Of a stretch of 64,000 nt of DNA, positions 48,328 to 61,804 are shown piece after piece; the first letter of the stretch is position 1, and the number at the start of each line of letters is the position of its first letter. Origin of the DNA: Tahibacter harae (GTDB lineage: Bacteria > Pseudomonadota > Gammaproteobacteria > Xanthomonadales > Rhodanobacteraceae). The position numbers and the translations under genes were made by a program. The stretch is from positions 1-64,000 of the forward strand of contig NZ_JANFQO010000020.1 in assembly GCF_024437735.1 (NCBI RefSeq), in the 5' to 3' direction. Under the pieces are notes generated by a model. It was given only the letters and a program-made list of their open reading frames with translations, was not told the DNA's origin and made no database searches.

Positions 48328-49530
48328 TCACTTCGCCGGCAAATACTCCAGCGGATTCACCGGCTTGCCATTCCGCCGGATCTCGAAATGCAGCATCTGC
48401 CGATTGGAACCGCCCATCTCCGCAATCGCCTGGCCGGCCTTGACCGTATCGCCTTCCTTGACCAGCCGCTTGCGGTTGTGGCCGTAGGCGGAGAGGAACG
48501 AGGTCGAATGCTTGACGATGATCAGCTCGCCATAGCCGAGCAGGCCGTTGCCGCTGTAGACCACGGAGCCATCGGCGGCGGCGACCACGCTGGCGCCGTC
48601 GCTGCCGGCGATGTCCACGCCCTGGCGGGTCTGGTCGCCGGCGACGAAGGTGCCGACCACCTTGCCGCTGGCGGGCCAGCGCCAGCTCACGCCGCCGCTG
48701 TTGAGCACCGGCGTCGCCGGGCCCGGGGTCGCGACGGCGGTGGTATTGGCGCCGGGCGCCAGTGCGCCCCCCTTGGCCGGCACGGCGACCGGGTCGGCCG
48801 GCGGCACCTTGGCGGCGGCCGCGGCCGGCGGCGGCGCGGGCACCGGCGCTATGGCCGGCGGCGGCACCGTGGCGGCGGCGACGGAAGTGGTGGCAGGTTT
48901 GACGGTCGCGGGCGTGCTGCCTGGCGCGGCCGCAGCGGGCGCGCCGGGCGGGGACGCCGTCGACTGCGTCCCGGCCACGGACGAAGACGCTGTGCCAGCC
49001 GAACCCGGCGTCGCAGCGCCGGCCGTTGGGGTTCCGGAGGCACCGGCCGAAGCCGGCGGAACCGGCGTGAACATGCCCGGCCGGCTGCGCGTATCCGCCG
49101 CAGCCGGCCGCCGCGGCGCTTCATCCAGCGGCGTCACCGTGGCGGCGCCCGGCGAAGCCGGCACCGCAGCCACGGCTGCGCTGCCGGCAGGAATGTCGTC
49201 GGCCAGGCGCAGTTCCTGGCCCACGTAGATGCGATACGGGCTTTCGATGCGGTTCCAGCGCGCGATCTCGCGGTAGTCCAGTCCGTTCTTGAAGGCGATG
49301 GAATACAAGGTGTCGCCGGCGACGACCTTGTGCGTGGCCACGGCGGCGGGACGGCCCGGACGCGGCGGCGGTGCTTCGCGCCGGGCGCCGCGGTCGTCCA
49401 GGGCGATGTCCTCGACCGGCGCCGGCGGGTTCGAAGCGCAGGCCGTCAACAGCAGGGCCAGTGCGCAGCCCGCCAGCGTCTTTGCGTTCATCGCCATGTG
49501 CCGGTTCACACGTTCCACAGCAGTCCCCAT
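48328..49530 (-). CDS. nlpD: NlpD-type lipoprotein (LysM plus degenerate M23 domain)
   Basis: The 400-residue lipoprotein activates cell-wall amidases at division in E. coli. It has lipobox LLTAC with the acylated cysteine 31 residues in (18 if translation starts at 49491), a LysM domain (THKVVAGDTLYSIAFKNGL, then IYVGQELRL), a long Ala-Pro-Thr linker of about 160 residues, and a LytM fold (GVDIAGSDGASVVAAADGSVV, then HFEIRRNGKPVNPLEYLP). The first zinc-binding His of M23 is missing, so it is probably non-catalytic. ATG at 49530 overlaps the yqaA stop as TGATG; alternatives are 49497 and 49491. Confidence 0.9.
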   Translation of the reverse strand: MGTAVERVNRHMAMNAKTLAGCALALLLTACASNPPAPVEDIALDDRGARREAPPPRPGRPAAVATHKVVAGDTLYSIAFKNGLDYREIARWNRIESPYRIYVGQELRLADDIPAGSAAVAAVPASPGAATVTPLDEAPRRPAAADTRSRPGMFTPVPPASAGASGTPTAGAATPGSAGTASSSVAGTQSTASPPGAPAAAAPGSTPATVKPATTSVAAATVPPPAIAPVPAPPPAAAAAKVPPADPVAVPAKGGALAPGANTTAVATPGPATPVLNSGGVSWRWPASGKVVGTFVAGDQTRQGVDIAGSDGASVVAAADGSVVYSGNGLLGYGELIIVKHSTSFLSAYGHNRKRLVKEGDTVKAGQAIAEMGGSNRQMLHFEIRRNGKPVNPLEYLPAK

Positions 49531-50132
49531 CAGCGCAGCTTGAGCCAGACGAGCAGAGCCACGATCAGCACCACCACCAGCCAGCCCAGCCATTCGACGT
49601 ATTTGTGCAAAAGTGCCTCGGCCTTGGGACCGCCGAGACGGATCGCGCCGGTCAGCAGATAGACCCGCTTGCCGCGGCCGATGATCATGCCGGGAATGAA
49701 CGCGATCATCGGCACGCCGACGATGCCCGAAGCCCAGGTGAAAATCTTTAACGGCACCGGAATGAAGCCCGCCAGCACCAGCATCACGAAGGCGGCCCAG
49801 GCGCTGCCGGCGACCTCGGTGCGCAGCGTGGCCACCATCGCGTCGATGCGCGGCAGCCAGCCCAGCATTTCAAACAGGGGACGCAGCGCCTCGAAGGCGA
49901 AATGCCCCAGCACATAGCCGACCACGGCGCCGATCAGCGAGAACAGCAGGCTGATGGTGGCATAGCGGAACCAATGCCGCGGCCGCGCCAGGGTCATGGG
50001 CGCCAGCATCACCTCGGGCATCACCGGGAAGATGATGGCCTCGATGAAGCTCAGGCCCGCCAGCAGGCGCTCGGCCTGGGGATGGGCGGCCCAGACCAGG
50101 GCTTTCTCGTACAGCGGCTTGAACAATTTCAT
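49530..50132 (-). CDS. YqaA/DedA-like membrane protein (VTT domain)
   Basis: This 200-residue membrane protein has the VTT/SNARE-associated sequence pattern FIEAIIFPVMPEVMLAPMTLA, SLIGAVVGYVLGHFAF, FIPVPLKIFTWASGIVGVP and a C-terminal helix WLGWLVVVLIVALLVWL. Family members are linked to lipid scrambling or membrane homeostasis. It lies between pcm and nlpD, as in other Lysobacterales, and its stop codon overlaps nlpD. Confidence 0.88.
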   Translation of the reverse strand: MKLFKPLYEKALVWAAHPQAERLLAGLSFIEAIIFPVMPEVMLAPMTLARPRHWFRYATISLLFSLIGAVVGYVLGHFAFEALRPLFEMLGWLPRIDAMVATLRTEVAGSAWAAFVMLVLAGFIPVPLKIFTWASGIVGVPMIAFIPGMIIGRGKRVYLLTGAIRLGGPKAEALLHKYVEWLGWLVVVLIVALLVWLKLR

Positions 50133-50172
50133 GCGACTACCGTCCCTGGATTCCAGCCCGTGCGCGGGCCCT

Positions 50173-50850
50173 TCACAGCACGCCGCTGAGCAGCGGCACG
50201 AAACTCACCGGGCACAGCACCTCGCGCAGGCGCGCGCCGTCATGCGGGCGTATGCGCACCAGCTGCTGGCGTCCGGCCGGGCCCACCGGCGCGACCAGCA
50301 CGCCTTCGGGCGCGAGCTGGTCCAGCAGTGCGTTTTCCAGCTGCGCGCCGGCGGCGGTCAGCACGATGCCGTCGAACGGCGCCTCCTCGGGCCAGCCCAG
50401 GCGGCCGTCGTCGTGCTTGGAGCGGATATTGGCGATGCCCAGCTTGCGGAAGCGGCGCCGCGCATTGCGCAGCAGTTCCTCGATGCGCTCCACCGTATGC
50501 ACCTGTTCCACCAGCCCGGCCAGCACGGCGGCCTGGTAGCCCGAGCCCGTGCCGATCTCCAGCACCCGCCGCGGCGTGCCGAATTCCAGCAGGGCCTCGC
50601 TCATGCGTGCGACTACCCAGGGCTGGGAAATCGTCTGGCCCTGGCCTATGGGCAGGGCGGTGTCCTCGTAGGCGCGGGTGGCCAGCGCCTCTTCCACGAA
50701 CAGATGGCGCGGCAGCTGGCGCATCACGTCGAGCACGCGGCTGTCGCGGATGCCGTCGCCCTGGAGGCGCTCGACCAGGCGGTCGCGCGCGCGCTGCGAG
50801 GTCATGCCCAGGCCGCGCACTTCCGGCGTCAGGCGCGAGTACGCGCTCAT
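50173..50850 (-). CDS. pcm: Protein-L-isoaspartate O-methyltransferase
   Basis: The 225-residue enzyme methylates isoaspartyl residues to start repair of aged proteins. It shows the SAM motif [19 protein letters not shown], the substrate loop [12 protein letters not shown] and [11 protein letters not shown]. Its ATG at 50850 lies 11 bases after the surE stop codon, inside a 14-bp tandem duplication described separately. The yqaA gene follows. Confidence 0.93.
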   Translation of the reverse strand: MSAYSRLTPEVRGLGMTSQRARDRLVERLQGDGIRDSRVLDVMRQLPRHLFVEEALATRAYEDTALPIGQGQTISQPWVVARMSEALLEFGTPRRVLEIGTGSGYQAAVLAGLVEQVHTVERIEELLRNARRRFRKLGIANIRSKHDDGRLGWPEEAPFDGIVLTAAGAQLENALLDQLAPEGVLVAPVGPAGRQQLVRIRPHDGARLREVLCPVSFVPLLSGVL

Positions 50851-50866
50851 GCGTAGGCGCTCATGC
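50839..50866 (-). repeat. 14-bp tandem duplication carrying two pcm start codons
   Basis: On the plus strand GTACGCGCTCATGC (50839-50852) and GTAGGCGCTCATGC (50853-50866) differ at one base. Each holds a CAT, so on the minus strand there are two ATGs. The first overlaps the surE stop as ATGA but is out of frame with pcm. It opens a five-codon ORF whose stop itself overlaps the second, real ATG as ATGA. Confidence 0.85.
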
Positions 50867-51637
50867 GGTGGCGGCTTCCGGCCGCGGCAGGCTGCCGACC
50901 CAGCCGGCGACCTTTTCCAGCGCCTGGTAGCGGGTCAGGTCGACCTGGATCGGCGTAATCGAGATCGAACCTTCGCGGATGGCGTGGAAATCGGTGCCGG
51001 GACCATCGTCCTCGGCCTCGCCGGCCGGGCCTATCCAGTAGATCGGCCGGCCGCGCGGATCGCGTTCGCGTATGCACGGCGCGGAACGGTGGCGCCGGCC
51101 CAGGCGGGTCACGGCAAAGCCGCGGATCTCGTTCCACGGCCGGTCCGGCACGTTGACGTTGAGAATGGTGTCGGCCGGCAGCGGATCGACCAGCAGGCGC
51201 TGCATCAGCACCAGGGCGGCCTGGGCCGCGGTCTCGTAGTGCTCGGCCTGGTGGTTGTGGCAGGCCAGCGATACGGCGATCGCCGGCAGGCCGAGGAAGC
51301 GGCCTTCCATCGCGGCGGACACGGTACCGGAATAGATCACGTCGTCGCCCAGATTGGGCGCGTTGTTGATGCCGGACACGACGATGTCGGGCTGGAAATC
51401 CAACAGTCCGGCCAGGGCCAGGTGGACGCAGTCGGTGGGCGTGCCGGCGACGCGGTAGCGGCCGTCGTCCAGTCGGCTGACGCGGATGGGCTGGTCCAGG
51501 GTCAGGGAGTTGCTGGCGCCGGAGCGGTCGCGGTCGGGCGCCACCACGGTCACGCTGCCGACCACGGCCAGGCGCTCGGCCAGCACCCGTATGCCCGGCG
51601 CATCCACGCCATCGTCATTGGAAACCAGAACTCGCAT
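50861..51637 (-). CDS. surE: 5'-nucleotidase/survival protein SurE
   Basis: The 258-residue metal-dependent phosphatase has the SurE signature [33 protein letters not shown] and [21 protein letters not shown] with the metal-binding Asp-Asp and Asn. It is normally associated with stationary-phase survival alongside pcm and rpoS. The start at 51637 is divergent from an Smr gene 139 bases away. Confidence 0.95.
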   Translation of the reverse strand: MRVLVSNDDGVDAPGIRVLAERLAVVGSVTVVAPDRDRSGASNSLTLDQPIRVSRLDDGRYRVAGTPTDCVHLALAGLLDFQPDIVVSGINNAPNLGDDVIYSGTVSAAMEGRFLGLPAIAVSLACHNHQAEHYETAAQAALVLMQRLLVDPLPADTILNVNVPDRPWNEIRGFAVTRLGRRHRSAPCIRERDPRGRPIYWIGPAGEAEDDGPGTDFHAIREGSISITPIQVDLTRYQALEKVAGWVGSLPRPEAATA

Positions 51638-51776
51638 GCACAGCCACCGGCGACGGACAAGCCGAAAGTTTAACGGATTCGGCCGGCCCTCACCTGCATT
51701 GCCGCCGCACCGGCGCTTGGCCCACCATTGCCGCGCCGGTTCCGCGGAACCGCTCCCCTGCCCCGCCGGAAGCCGC

Positions 51777-52334
51777 ATGCGCAAGCGTCCACGCCTCAGC
51801 CCCCAGGTCAGCGATGCCGACCGCGAACTGTTCGAACAGGCCATAGGCCCGGTGCGCCGGCTGGAACCGGCCGAGCCGGAGCAGGAACGTCCGCGCCCGG
51901 CGCCGGAGCCGCGCCAGTTCGAGCTGGACGAGGCGCGCGTGCTGGACGAGCTGCTGACCATGAGCATCGATCCGGCCGAAATCGAGATCGGCGAGGAACT
52001 GAGCTACCTGCGCGACGGCTTCCGCCCGGAACTGCTCAAGCGGCTCAAGCGCGGCAGTTTCAGCGTGCAGGACGAGATCGACCTGCACCAGATGACAGCC
52101 GAGGTCGCCCGCAGCGTGGTGGTGGAATTTCTGGCCGAGGCGCACCGCCGCGGCCTGCATTGCGTCAAGCTGATCCACGGCAAGGGCCTGCGTTCCAAAG
52201 CCGGCGGCCCGGTGATCAAGCGTCTGGTGGACAAGATGCTGCGCCAGCGCGACGACGTGGTCGCGTTCGCCTCGGCGCGGTCGGAACAAGGCGGCACGGG
52301 GGCCGCCGTCGTGCTGCTGCGGCACAAACACTGA
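51777..52334 (+). CDS. Smr-domain nuclease-like protein
   Basis: The 185-residue protein has a C-terminal Smr domain with [20 protein letters not shown] and [20 protein letters not shown], the LDLH-type and HGxG motifs linked to nuclease activity. The N-terminal half is charged and probably extended. GGAAG lies before the ATG. It is divergent from surE, sitting inside the otherwise minus-strand truD-surE junction. Confidence 0.9.
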   Translation: MRKRPRLSPQVSDADRELFEQAIGPVRRLEPAEPEQERPRPAPEPRQFELDEARVLDELLTMSIDPAEIEIGEELSYLRDGFRPELLKRLKRGSFSVQDEIDLHQMTAEVARSVVVEFLAEAHRRGLHCVKLIHGKGLRSKAGGPVIKRLVDKMLRQRDDVVAFASARSEQGGTGAAVVLLRHKH

Positions 52335-52467
52335 ACGTGGAAAGTGCGTACTGGCGCGCCGGCGGCGTCAGGCGGCGGAATCCGCCGCGCCGCGCCGCGG
52401 CAACCTCATCCGGCGGCGCAGGGCCTTCAACGAGCCGGCGGCGGGAACGCCGCCGTCGATGCCGGCC

Positions 52468-52698
52468 TCAGTCTTCCGCCTTGTCGCGCGGCTTGCGCGG
52501 CAGATTGACCCAGGTGACGCCATAGCCGCGGTCATTCGCCCACTTGTTCACCGAGACGATTTTTTCCTGGTCGATGTTGTCCCTGTCGCCGCGCTGCATG
52601 CGCGACTCGCTCGCGTACGAACTGCCGCCCGTCGTGGCGCAACCGCCGAGCACCAGACCAGCCACCGCTACCGCTACCCCCCAGAACACCCGTTTCAT
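52468..52698 (-). CDS. Small predicted lipoprotein
   Basis: The 76-residue protein has a type II signal with LVLGGC, acylated Cys at residue 20. The mature part is short, with the notable stretch DNIDQEKIVSVNKWANDRGYGVTWVNLP. No family is recognised. A perfect GAGGAGG (52704-52710) lies five bases before the ATG, and a -10-like TATACT lies upstream, so it is probably well expressed. It sits between truD and the Smr gene. Confidence 0.8.
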   Translation of the reverse strand: MKRVFWGVAVAVAGLVLGGCATTGGSSYASESRMQRGDRDNIDQEKIVSVNKWANDRGYGVTWVNLPRKPRDKAED

Positions 52699-52756
52699 GG
52701 CGACCTCCTCGCTGGATTGACTTGCCGCGCCGACCGTCTGCGGCGCCCGTGAATCC

Positions 52757-52762
52757 AGTATA
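52757..52762 (-). promoter_or_regulatory. Probable -10 element of the small lipoprotein gene
   Basis: TATACT on the minus strand differs by one base from TATAAT and stands out in this GC-rich context. TTGTTT with 19-base spacing is the best -35 candidate. The predicted start is about 50 bases before the ATG. Confidence 0.5.
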
Positions 52763-52772
52763 GGAAGCACCT

Positions 52773-52799
52773 TTGGCGGCGAAACAAAGCCGCCGCCAA
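52773..52799. terminator. Hairpin after truD, possible terminator
   Basis: TTGGCGGC at 52773-52780 pairs with GCCGCCAA at 52792-52799 around an 11-base loop, 36 bases beyond the truD stop codon. No T-run follows on either strand, so termination activity is uncertain. Confidence 0.35.
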
Positions 52800-52834
52800 C
52801 TCGCGATTTCCGCTACAGCCGGCGCGGCTGGCGC

Positions 52835-53872
52835 CTATTCCTGCATCGCAGCAGCGGCGGTGCGCTCGTCCCAGCGCGCCAGCTCGCGCAGCACGGTGGT
52901 GGCATAGCAGCCGGCCGGCAGGGCGAACTCGACGCACAGGCTGTCCTGCTCCCACTGCCAGCGCAGCGCCTGCGCGAACAGGCGCAGGCTGCGCCGTTCC
53001 TGGTTCAGGCCGGCCGCGGCCAGGCCGGCGGCGAGTCCGGCCTGCTGCTGCGCAATGTCCTGCTCCAGCGCCGCCACGGCGCCGCTGCTGCGCAGATCGC
53101 CCTGGCCCCACAGCGGGCCGGTGGGATGGATGTCGCCTTCGGTCAGACGGGCCTGCAGTTCCGCGGTCAGCGGCTCGGGCCCGAAGATGCTGTGACTGCC
53201 GGCCAGCATCCAGACCTCGCCGTCCAGTGCGCCGTCCCAGTTCGCCTGTGCCACGCGCGCGGCGAGCAGGTCGTTGAAGATCTGCGAGCGCGCCGCGGAC
53301 AGCAGCAGGCTGCGCTCGTGCCGCGCGACACGGCGGCCCTGGAACATGGCCAGCGCGCGCGCCGCGTTGTCGCCGTCGCGGCCGAAACGCTGCTCGCCGA
53401 AATAGTTGGGCACGCCGCGCTGCGCTATCGCCTGCAGCACCTGCCCGGCCGCGGCACGATCGCCGTCGATTTCGCGCAGCACGATGCGGAAACGGTTGCC
53501 CTGCAGGGCGCCGCGCTTGAGCTTGCGACTGTGCCGCACGGCGTCGAGCACGCGGAATTCGTCGCCGTGCAGGCTGCTCCAGTCCACTTCGCGGCGCACG
53601 GGAACCGGCACGGAAAACGTCTGCCGGGTGACCGCGTGGCGATCCTTGAGCCCGGCGTAGCTGACCGCATCCGCCGCAACGCCGGCATGGCGCGCGATGG
53701 CCTTGGCCACCCAGTCGGTATTCGCGCCGCGCTTCTCCACACGCAGGAAGACGTGCTCGCCGGCGCCGTCGGGCTCGAAGCCCAGCACCTCGTCGACCTG
53801 GAAATCCTCCGCCGTGCTGCGCAGGCGCGCCTGCAGCGGCGCGCCGCCCAGGGCCAGCGGCCAGGCGCTCAC
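52835..53872 (-). CDS. truD: tRNA pseudouridine(13) synthase TruD
   Basis: The 345-residue enzyme converts U13 in tRNA to pseudouridine. The catalytic Asp lies in [15 protein letters not shown], with [15 protein letters not shown] and [16 protein letters not shown] upstream and [14 protein letters not shown] in the TRUD domain. GTG or ATG at 53872 overlaps the ispF stop by four bases. Confidence 0.94.
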   Translation of the reverse strand: MSAWPLALGGAPLQARLRSTAEDFQVDEVLGFEPDGAGEHVFLRVEKRGANTDWVAKAIARHAGVAADAVSYAGLKDRHAVTRQTFSVPVPVRREVDWSSLHGDEFRVLDAVRHSRKLKRGALQGNRFRIVLREIDGDRAAAGQVLQAIAQRGVPNYFGEQRFGRDGDNAARALAMFQGRRVARHERSLLLSAARSQIFNDLLAARVAQANWDGALDGEVWMLAGSHSIFGPEPLTAELQARLTEGDIHPTGPLWGQGDLRSSGAVAALEQDIAQQQAGLAAGLAAAGLNQERRSLRLFAQALRWQWEQDSLCVEFALPAGCYATTVLRELARWDERTAAAAMQE

Positions 53873-54348
53873 GCGCCGGCCTTGCGCAGCAGCACCACGG
53901 CCATCGCGGCAATGCCTTCGCCGCGGCCGGTGAAGCCCAGGCGTTCGCTGGTGGTCGCCTTGACGCTGATGTCATCGGGCGAGGCACCCAGGTCCGCCGC
54001 CAGCAATTCACGCATGGCCTGCGCGTGCGGGCCGACCTTGGGCCGCTCGGCGACCACGGTCACGTCGGCATTGCCCAGTGCGTAGCCCGCCTGCGCCATC
54101 AGCTGCGCGCAGTGGCGCAGGAATACGCGGCTGTCGGCGCCGCGCCAGCGTTCGTCGCTGGGCGGGAAATGCTTGCCTATGTCGCCCAGGGCCAGCGCGC
54201 CGAGCACGGCGTCGCACAGCGCATGAATGACGACGTCGCCGTCGGAATGGGCGACCACGCCCTGGCTGTGCGGCACATTCACGCCGCCCAGCACCACGTG
54301 ATCGCCGGGCCCGAAGGCGTGCACGTCGAAGCCCTGTCCTATGCGCAT
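53869..54348 (-). CDS. ispF: 2-C-methyl-D-erythritol 2,4-cyclodiphosphate synthase
   Basis: The 159-residue enzyme of the MEP isoprenoid pathway has metal ligands Asp8 and His10 in [13 protein letters not shown] and His42-like residue in [31 protein letters not shown] is the conserved ending. It starts 102 bases after ispD, and its stop overlaps truD. Confidence 0.95.
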   Translation of the reverse strand: MRIGQGFDVHAFGPGDHVVLGGVNVPHSQGVVAHSDGDVVIHALCDAVLGALALGDIGKHFPPSDERWRGADSRVFLRHCAQLMAQAGYALGNADVTVVAERPKVGPHAQAMRELLAADLGASPDDISVKATTSERLGFTGRGEGIAAMAVVLLRKAGA

Positions 54349-54450
54349 GCAGATTCCACAAAGAAAAATATTGCGATATGCAGCCGGATGGCCGGCGCGC
54401 AGTGCGCCGGCAGCGGCGGCACGGGCCGGCGCCCGCGCCGCGGGGGATCG
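54349..54450. other. ispD-ispF spacer with an AT-rich patch
   Basis: The spacer is 102 bases, while ispD and ispF are usually adjacent, overlapping or fused. AAAGAAAAATATTGCGATAT at 54361-54380 is the most AT-rich stretch in the neighbourhood and could hold an ispF promoter, although no clean hexamer pair is seen. Confidence 0.4.
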
Positions 54451-55149
54451 CTAGACCAGCACGCCCTTGGACAGCAGGTATTCGGCCAGGGCCAGATCCG
54501 CCGCCGTGGTCACCTTGATGTTGTCCTCGGCGCCTTCCACCAGCAGCGGTGCGAAGCCGCTGCGTTCCATCGCCATGGCCTCGTCGGAAACGCTGACGCC
54601 GTCGGCTACGGCCGCGGCCAGCGCGGTTTCCAGTTCGCCGCGGCGGAACAGCTGCGGCGTCAGCGCGCGCCAGCGCGCCTCGCGCGACTCGGTCGCGGCG
54701 ACACGGCCGTCGGCACCGGCGAGCTTGAGCGTGTCGCGCAGCGGCGCGGCGAGCAGGCCGCCGCCGGCCGGCGCGGCCTGTTCGATCAGGCGCGAAACAT
54801 CGGCCGAACGTAGACACGGCCGCGCCGCGTCATGCACCAGCACGAAATCCTCCGCTTCGACCGAGGCCGGCAGCGCGCGCAGCCCCGCCAGCACCGAATC
54901 GGCGCGCTCGGCGCCGCCGGTGGCGCGCAGCAGCGGCTTGCCCAGCACTTCAAACAGGCCCTGCGCCCAGCTGGTGTCGTCGGCGGCCACGACCAGCATC
55001 AGCCCGGCCACGTACGGATGGGCGGCCAGCCGTTCCAGCGTGTGCAGCAGCATGGGCTTGTCGCCCAGGCGCAGATACTGCTTGGGCACCTTGCTGCCGA
55101 AACGGCTGCCGCGGCCGGCAGCCGGCACCACGCACCAATATGTACTCAT
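54451..55149 (-). CDS. ispD: 2-C-methyl-D-erythritol 4-phosphate cytidylyltransferase
   Basis: The 232-residue enzyme uses CTP to form CDP-methylerythritol in the MEP pathway. It shows the CTP-binding VVPAAGRGSRFGSKVPKQYL, TGGAERADSVLAGL and VHDAARPCLRSADVSRLIE. It starts 10 bases after ftsB. Confidence 0.95.
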   Translation of the reverse strand: MSTYWCVVPAAGRGSRFGSKVPKQYLRLGDKPMLLHTLERLAAHPYVAGLMLVVAADDTSWAQGLFEVLGKPLLRATGGAERADSVLAGLRALPASVEAEDFVLVHDAARPCLRSADVSRLIEQAAPAGGGLLAAPLRDTLKLAGADGRVAATESREARWRALTPQLFRRGELETALAAAVADGVSVSDEAMAMERSGFAPLLVEGAEDNIKVTTAADLALAEYLLSKGVLV

Positions 55150-55159
55150 GCCATAGGCC

Positions 55160-55471
55160 TCATTTTTGTTGTGGCGGCGCGGGCGCCGCCGGCGTGGCCG
55201 GTTCCACGACCTGGTAGAAGGTCTCGCCGGGCTTGACCAGGCCCAGCTCCGAGCGCGCCCGTTCCTCGATCGCGTCGCGGCCTTCCTTCAGGTCCTGCAC
55301 CTCGGCCGACAGCGCCTCGTTGCGCGCGCGCAGTTCCTCGTTCGCCTTGCGCGTCTCGGTCACGGTCTGGCGCAGGCTTTCCACGTCGCGCACGCCGCCC
55401 GATCCGGTCCACAGTTTCACCTGCAGGCCGATCAGCAGGATCAGCAGGATCAGGGCGGCGAGACGCAGCAC
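55160..55471 (-). CDS. ftsB: Cell division protein FtsB
   Basis: The 103-residue bitopic membrane protein is part of the FtsQLB divisome complex. It has an N-terminal helix (LAALILLILLIGLQVKLW) followed by a coiled coil with heptads (VRDVESLRQTVTETRKANEE) and ends with a proline-rich tail. It lies between eno and ispD, the standard place in gammaproteobacteria. Confidence 0.93.
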   Translation of the reverse strand: MLRLAALILLILLIGLQVKLWTGSGGVRDVESLRQTVTETRKANEELRARNEALSAEVQDLKEGRDAIEERARSELGLVKPGETFYQVVEPATPAAPAPPQQK

Positions 55472-55480
55472 GCGCGGTCC

Positions 55481-56779
<1,299 letters not shown>

Positions 56780-56831
56780 TCAGGGGCTCTGCTGCGTTCG
56801 TAAATGGGAAAAAGTGAACAGGAGAAATCGG

Positions 56832-57265
56832 CTACAGCGACGGCTTGTTCCAGAAAATGCTGACGCCCAGCGGGCCTACCAGCGCATCGCTGAGCTGCAT
56901 GAACACGGCGCGGTCGTAGTCCGCCGCCTCCACTTCGAGACAGGAAACCCGCTTGGCCAGCGAACGCCGCTTGAGCGAGCCGATCAGGTCTTCGGTGCTG
57001 AGCGATTCGCCGTTGTACAGGAACTGCCCCGCGGCAAAACTGACCTGCTGTGTTCCCTTGCGGCATTTGGGCTTGCCCGTCTGCAGGAAAGTCATGCTGT
57101 CGGTCTGCGTCATCACCCGGGTCGGATTGCCCGGCTGCTTCGCCAGATCCTCCAGCGCCCCCGGCTTGCCCACGACCTGAATTGCCGGCTTGCCGGCAGG
57201 CTGTTCCGCAGCCATTGCCGCCAGCGGCAGCAACAGACCGGCCCAGACGCCTGGCAGCAGCCTTT

Positions 57266-57269
<4 letters not shown>
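56832..57269 (-). CDS. Exported protein of unknown family between kdsA and eno
   Basis: The 145-residue protein has a signal peptide ([20 protein letters not shown]). The mature part includes [21 protein letters not shown] and SVSCLEVEA-like spacing of two cysteines (Cys 84 and 119 approximately), which could pair. No family is recognised. Its ATG overlaps the kdsA stop as ATGA, so it is translated from the pyrG-kdsA transcript, though no metabolic link is obvious. Confidence 0.8.
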
Positions 57270-59959
<2,690 letters not shown>

Positions 59960-61804
59960 ATGAGCATCCGCGAACGCCTGCGCGATCTGCGCGCCGCCCT
60001 GGACCAGCACGCCGTGGCCGCGGTCATCGTCCCTTCGGCCGATCCGCACCTGTCCGAATACCTGCCCGAACGCTGGCAGGGCCGGCGCTGGCTGTCGGGT
60101 TTCAGCGGCTCGGCCGGCACCTTGGTGGTAACGGCGGACTTCGCCGGCCTGTGGACCGATTCGCGCTATTTCGAGCAGGCCGGGCAGGAACTGGCCGGCA
60201 GCGGCATCGCGCTGATGCGGCTGAATTCGGCCTCCGCCGCCGAATACGTGGACTGGCTGGGCGCACAGCTGCCCGCCGGCGCCGCCGTGGCCGTGGCCGG
60301 GGAAGTGCTGTCGCTGGCCCTGCACGAGCTGCTGCTGGCCAGGCTGCGCCCGAAGCAGATCAGCCTGCGCACCGACCTGGACCTGGTCGCCGATATCTGG
60401 ACCGACCGGCCGCCCCTGCCGGCCGCCGCCGTGCGCGAGCACCAGGCCGCCTTCGCCGGCAGCGGCCGGGCCGGGCGCCTGGCCCAGGTGCGCGCCGCGA
60501 TGGGCGCGCTGGGCGCGGGTTATCACCTGGTTTCCTCGCTGGACGACGTGGCCTGGATCACCGGCCTGCGCGGCAGCGACGTGTCCTACAACCCGGTGTT
60601 CCTGGCCCATCTGCTGATCGGCCCGGAACAGGCCCTGCTGTTCGTACCGCCGGGCAAGATCGCGCCGGAACTGGGCCGGGCACTGGGCGCCGACGGCATC
60701 GTGCTGGCCGACTACGCCGCCGTGCGCACCGCCCTGGCCGCCGTGCCCGACGGCGAAAGCCTGCTGCTGGATCCGCGCCGCAGCGTACAGGCCCTGGCCG
60801 CAAGCGTGGGCGAAGGCGTGCGCGTGGTCCGCGCGGCCAATCCCAGCCAGCGCTTCAAGGCGCTCAAGACCACGGCCGAGCTGCGCCATATCCGCCAGAC
60901 CATGCGCCAGGACGGTGCCGCCCTGGTGCGCTTCCTGATCTGGCTGGAACAGGCCCTGGCCCAGGCACAGCCGCTGACCGAGCTGGATATCGCCGCCAAA
61001 CTGCTGGAACTGCGCTCGGCCCAGCCGCACTTCGTCGGCGAGAGTTTCGCCACCATTGCCGGCTACCAGGCCAACGGCGCCCTGCCGCATTACCGTGCCA
61101 GCGCTGACAGCCATGCCGTGATCCGCCCCGAAGGCCTGCTGCTGGTGGATTCCGGCGGCCAGTACGAAGGCGGCACCACCGATGTCACCCGCACCGTCGC
61201 CGTGGGCCCGCTCACCCAGGAACAGCGGCGCGACTACACCCTGGTGCTCAAGGGCATGATCGCCCTGTCGCGGGCGCGCTTCCCGCGCGGCACCACCGGA
61301 CAGCAGCTGGATGCGCTGGCGCGCGCGCCGCTGTGGGCCGAAGGCATCAACTACGGCCACGGCACCGGCCATGGCGTGGGCTATTTCCTGAATGTGCACG
61401 AAGGCCCGCAGGCGATACGCCCGGGCGGCGCCGGCGAAACCGCCGAAGCCCTGGCCGAAGGCATGGTCACGTCCAACGAGCCCGGCATCTACCGGCCCGG
61501 CAAGCACGGCGTGCGCATCGAGAACCTGCTTGCCACCGTGCCTGCGGGCGCCGGCGAATTCGGCGAGTTCCTCGCCTTCGATACCCTCACCCTGTGCCCC
61601 ATCGACACCCGCCCGCTGCTGCACGAACTGCTCAGCGAAAGCGAGCGCGACTGGCTGGACTGGTACCACGCCCTGGTCGAGGCCGAACTCGCGCCGCTGC
61701 TGGAGCCGGCCGAGGCGGACTGGCTGGCGGCGCGCTGCGCGGCGCTTGAGCCGGGAGCCGGGAGTGGGGATCCGGGATTGGCCCTAGCCGGGCGTGGTGC
61801 GTGA
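59960..61804 (+). CDS. Xaa-Pro aminopeptidase (M24B, aminopeptidase P family)
   Basis: The 614-residue enzyme releases N-terminal residues next to proline. It carries two creatinase-type N domains (residues 1-300, with WLSGFSGSAGTLVVT and ITGLRGSDVSYNPVF) and the M24 pita-bread catalytic domain. Metal ligands lie in LLVDSGGQYEGGTTDVTRTV, GHGTGHGVGYFLNVHEGP and GMVTSNEPGIY. The length and double N domain match the eukaryote-like long form seen in many gammaproteobacteria. ATG at 59960. Confidence 0.92.
   Translation: MSIRERLRDLRAALDQHAVAAVIVPSADPHLSEYLPERWQGRRWLSGFSGSAGTLVVTADFAGLWTDSRYFEQAGQELAGSGIALMRLNSASAAEYVDWLGAQLPAGAAVAVAGEVLSLALHELLLARLRPKQISLRTDLDLVADIWTDRPPLPAAAVREHQAAFAGSGRAGRLAQVRAAMGALGAGYHLVSSLDDVAWITGLRGSDVSYNPVFLAHLLIGPEQALLFVPPGKIAPELGRALGADGIVLADYAAVRTALAAVPDGESLLLDPRRSVQALAASVGEGVRVVRAANPSQRFKALKTTAELRHIRQTMRQDGAALVRFLIWLEQALAQAQPLTELDIAAKLLELRSAQPHFVGESFATIAGYQANGALPHYRASADSHAVIRPEGLLLVDSGGQYEGGTTDVTRTVAVGPLTQEQRRDYTLVLKGMIALSRARFPRGTTGQQLDALARAPLWAEGINYGHGTGHGVGYFLNVHEGPQAIRPGGAGETAEALAEGMVTSNEPGIYRPGKHGVRIENLLATVPAGAGEFGEFLAFDTLTLCPIDTRPLLHELLSESERDWLDWYHALVEAELAPLLEPAEADWLAARCAALEPGAGSGDPGLALAGRGA

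Noticed and set aside
52372-52388. GCGGCGGAATCCGCCGC as terminator between the converging Smr and lipoprotein genes
   Set aside because: The stem has almost no loop and no T-run follows on either strand.
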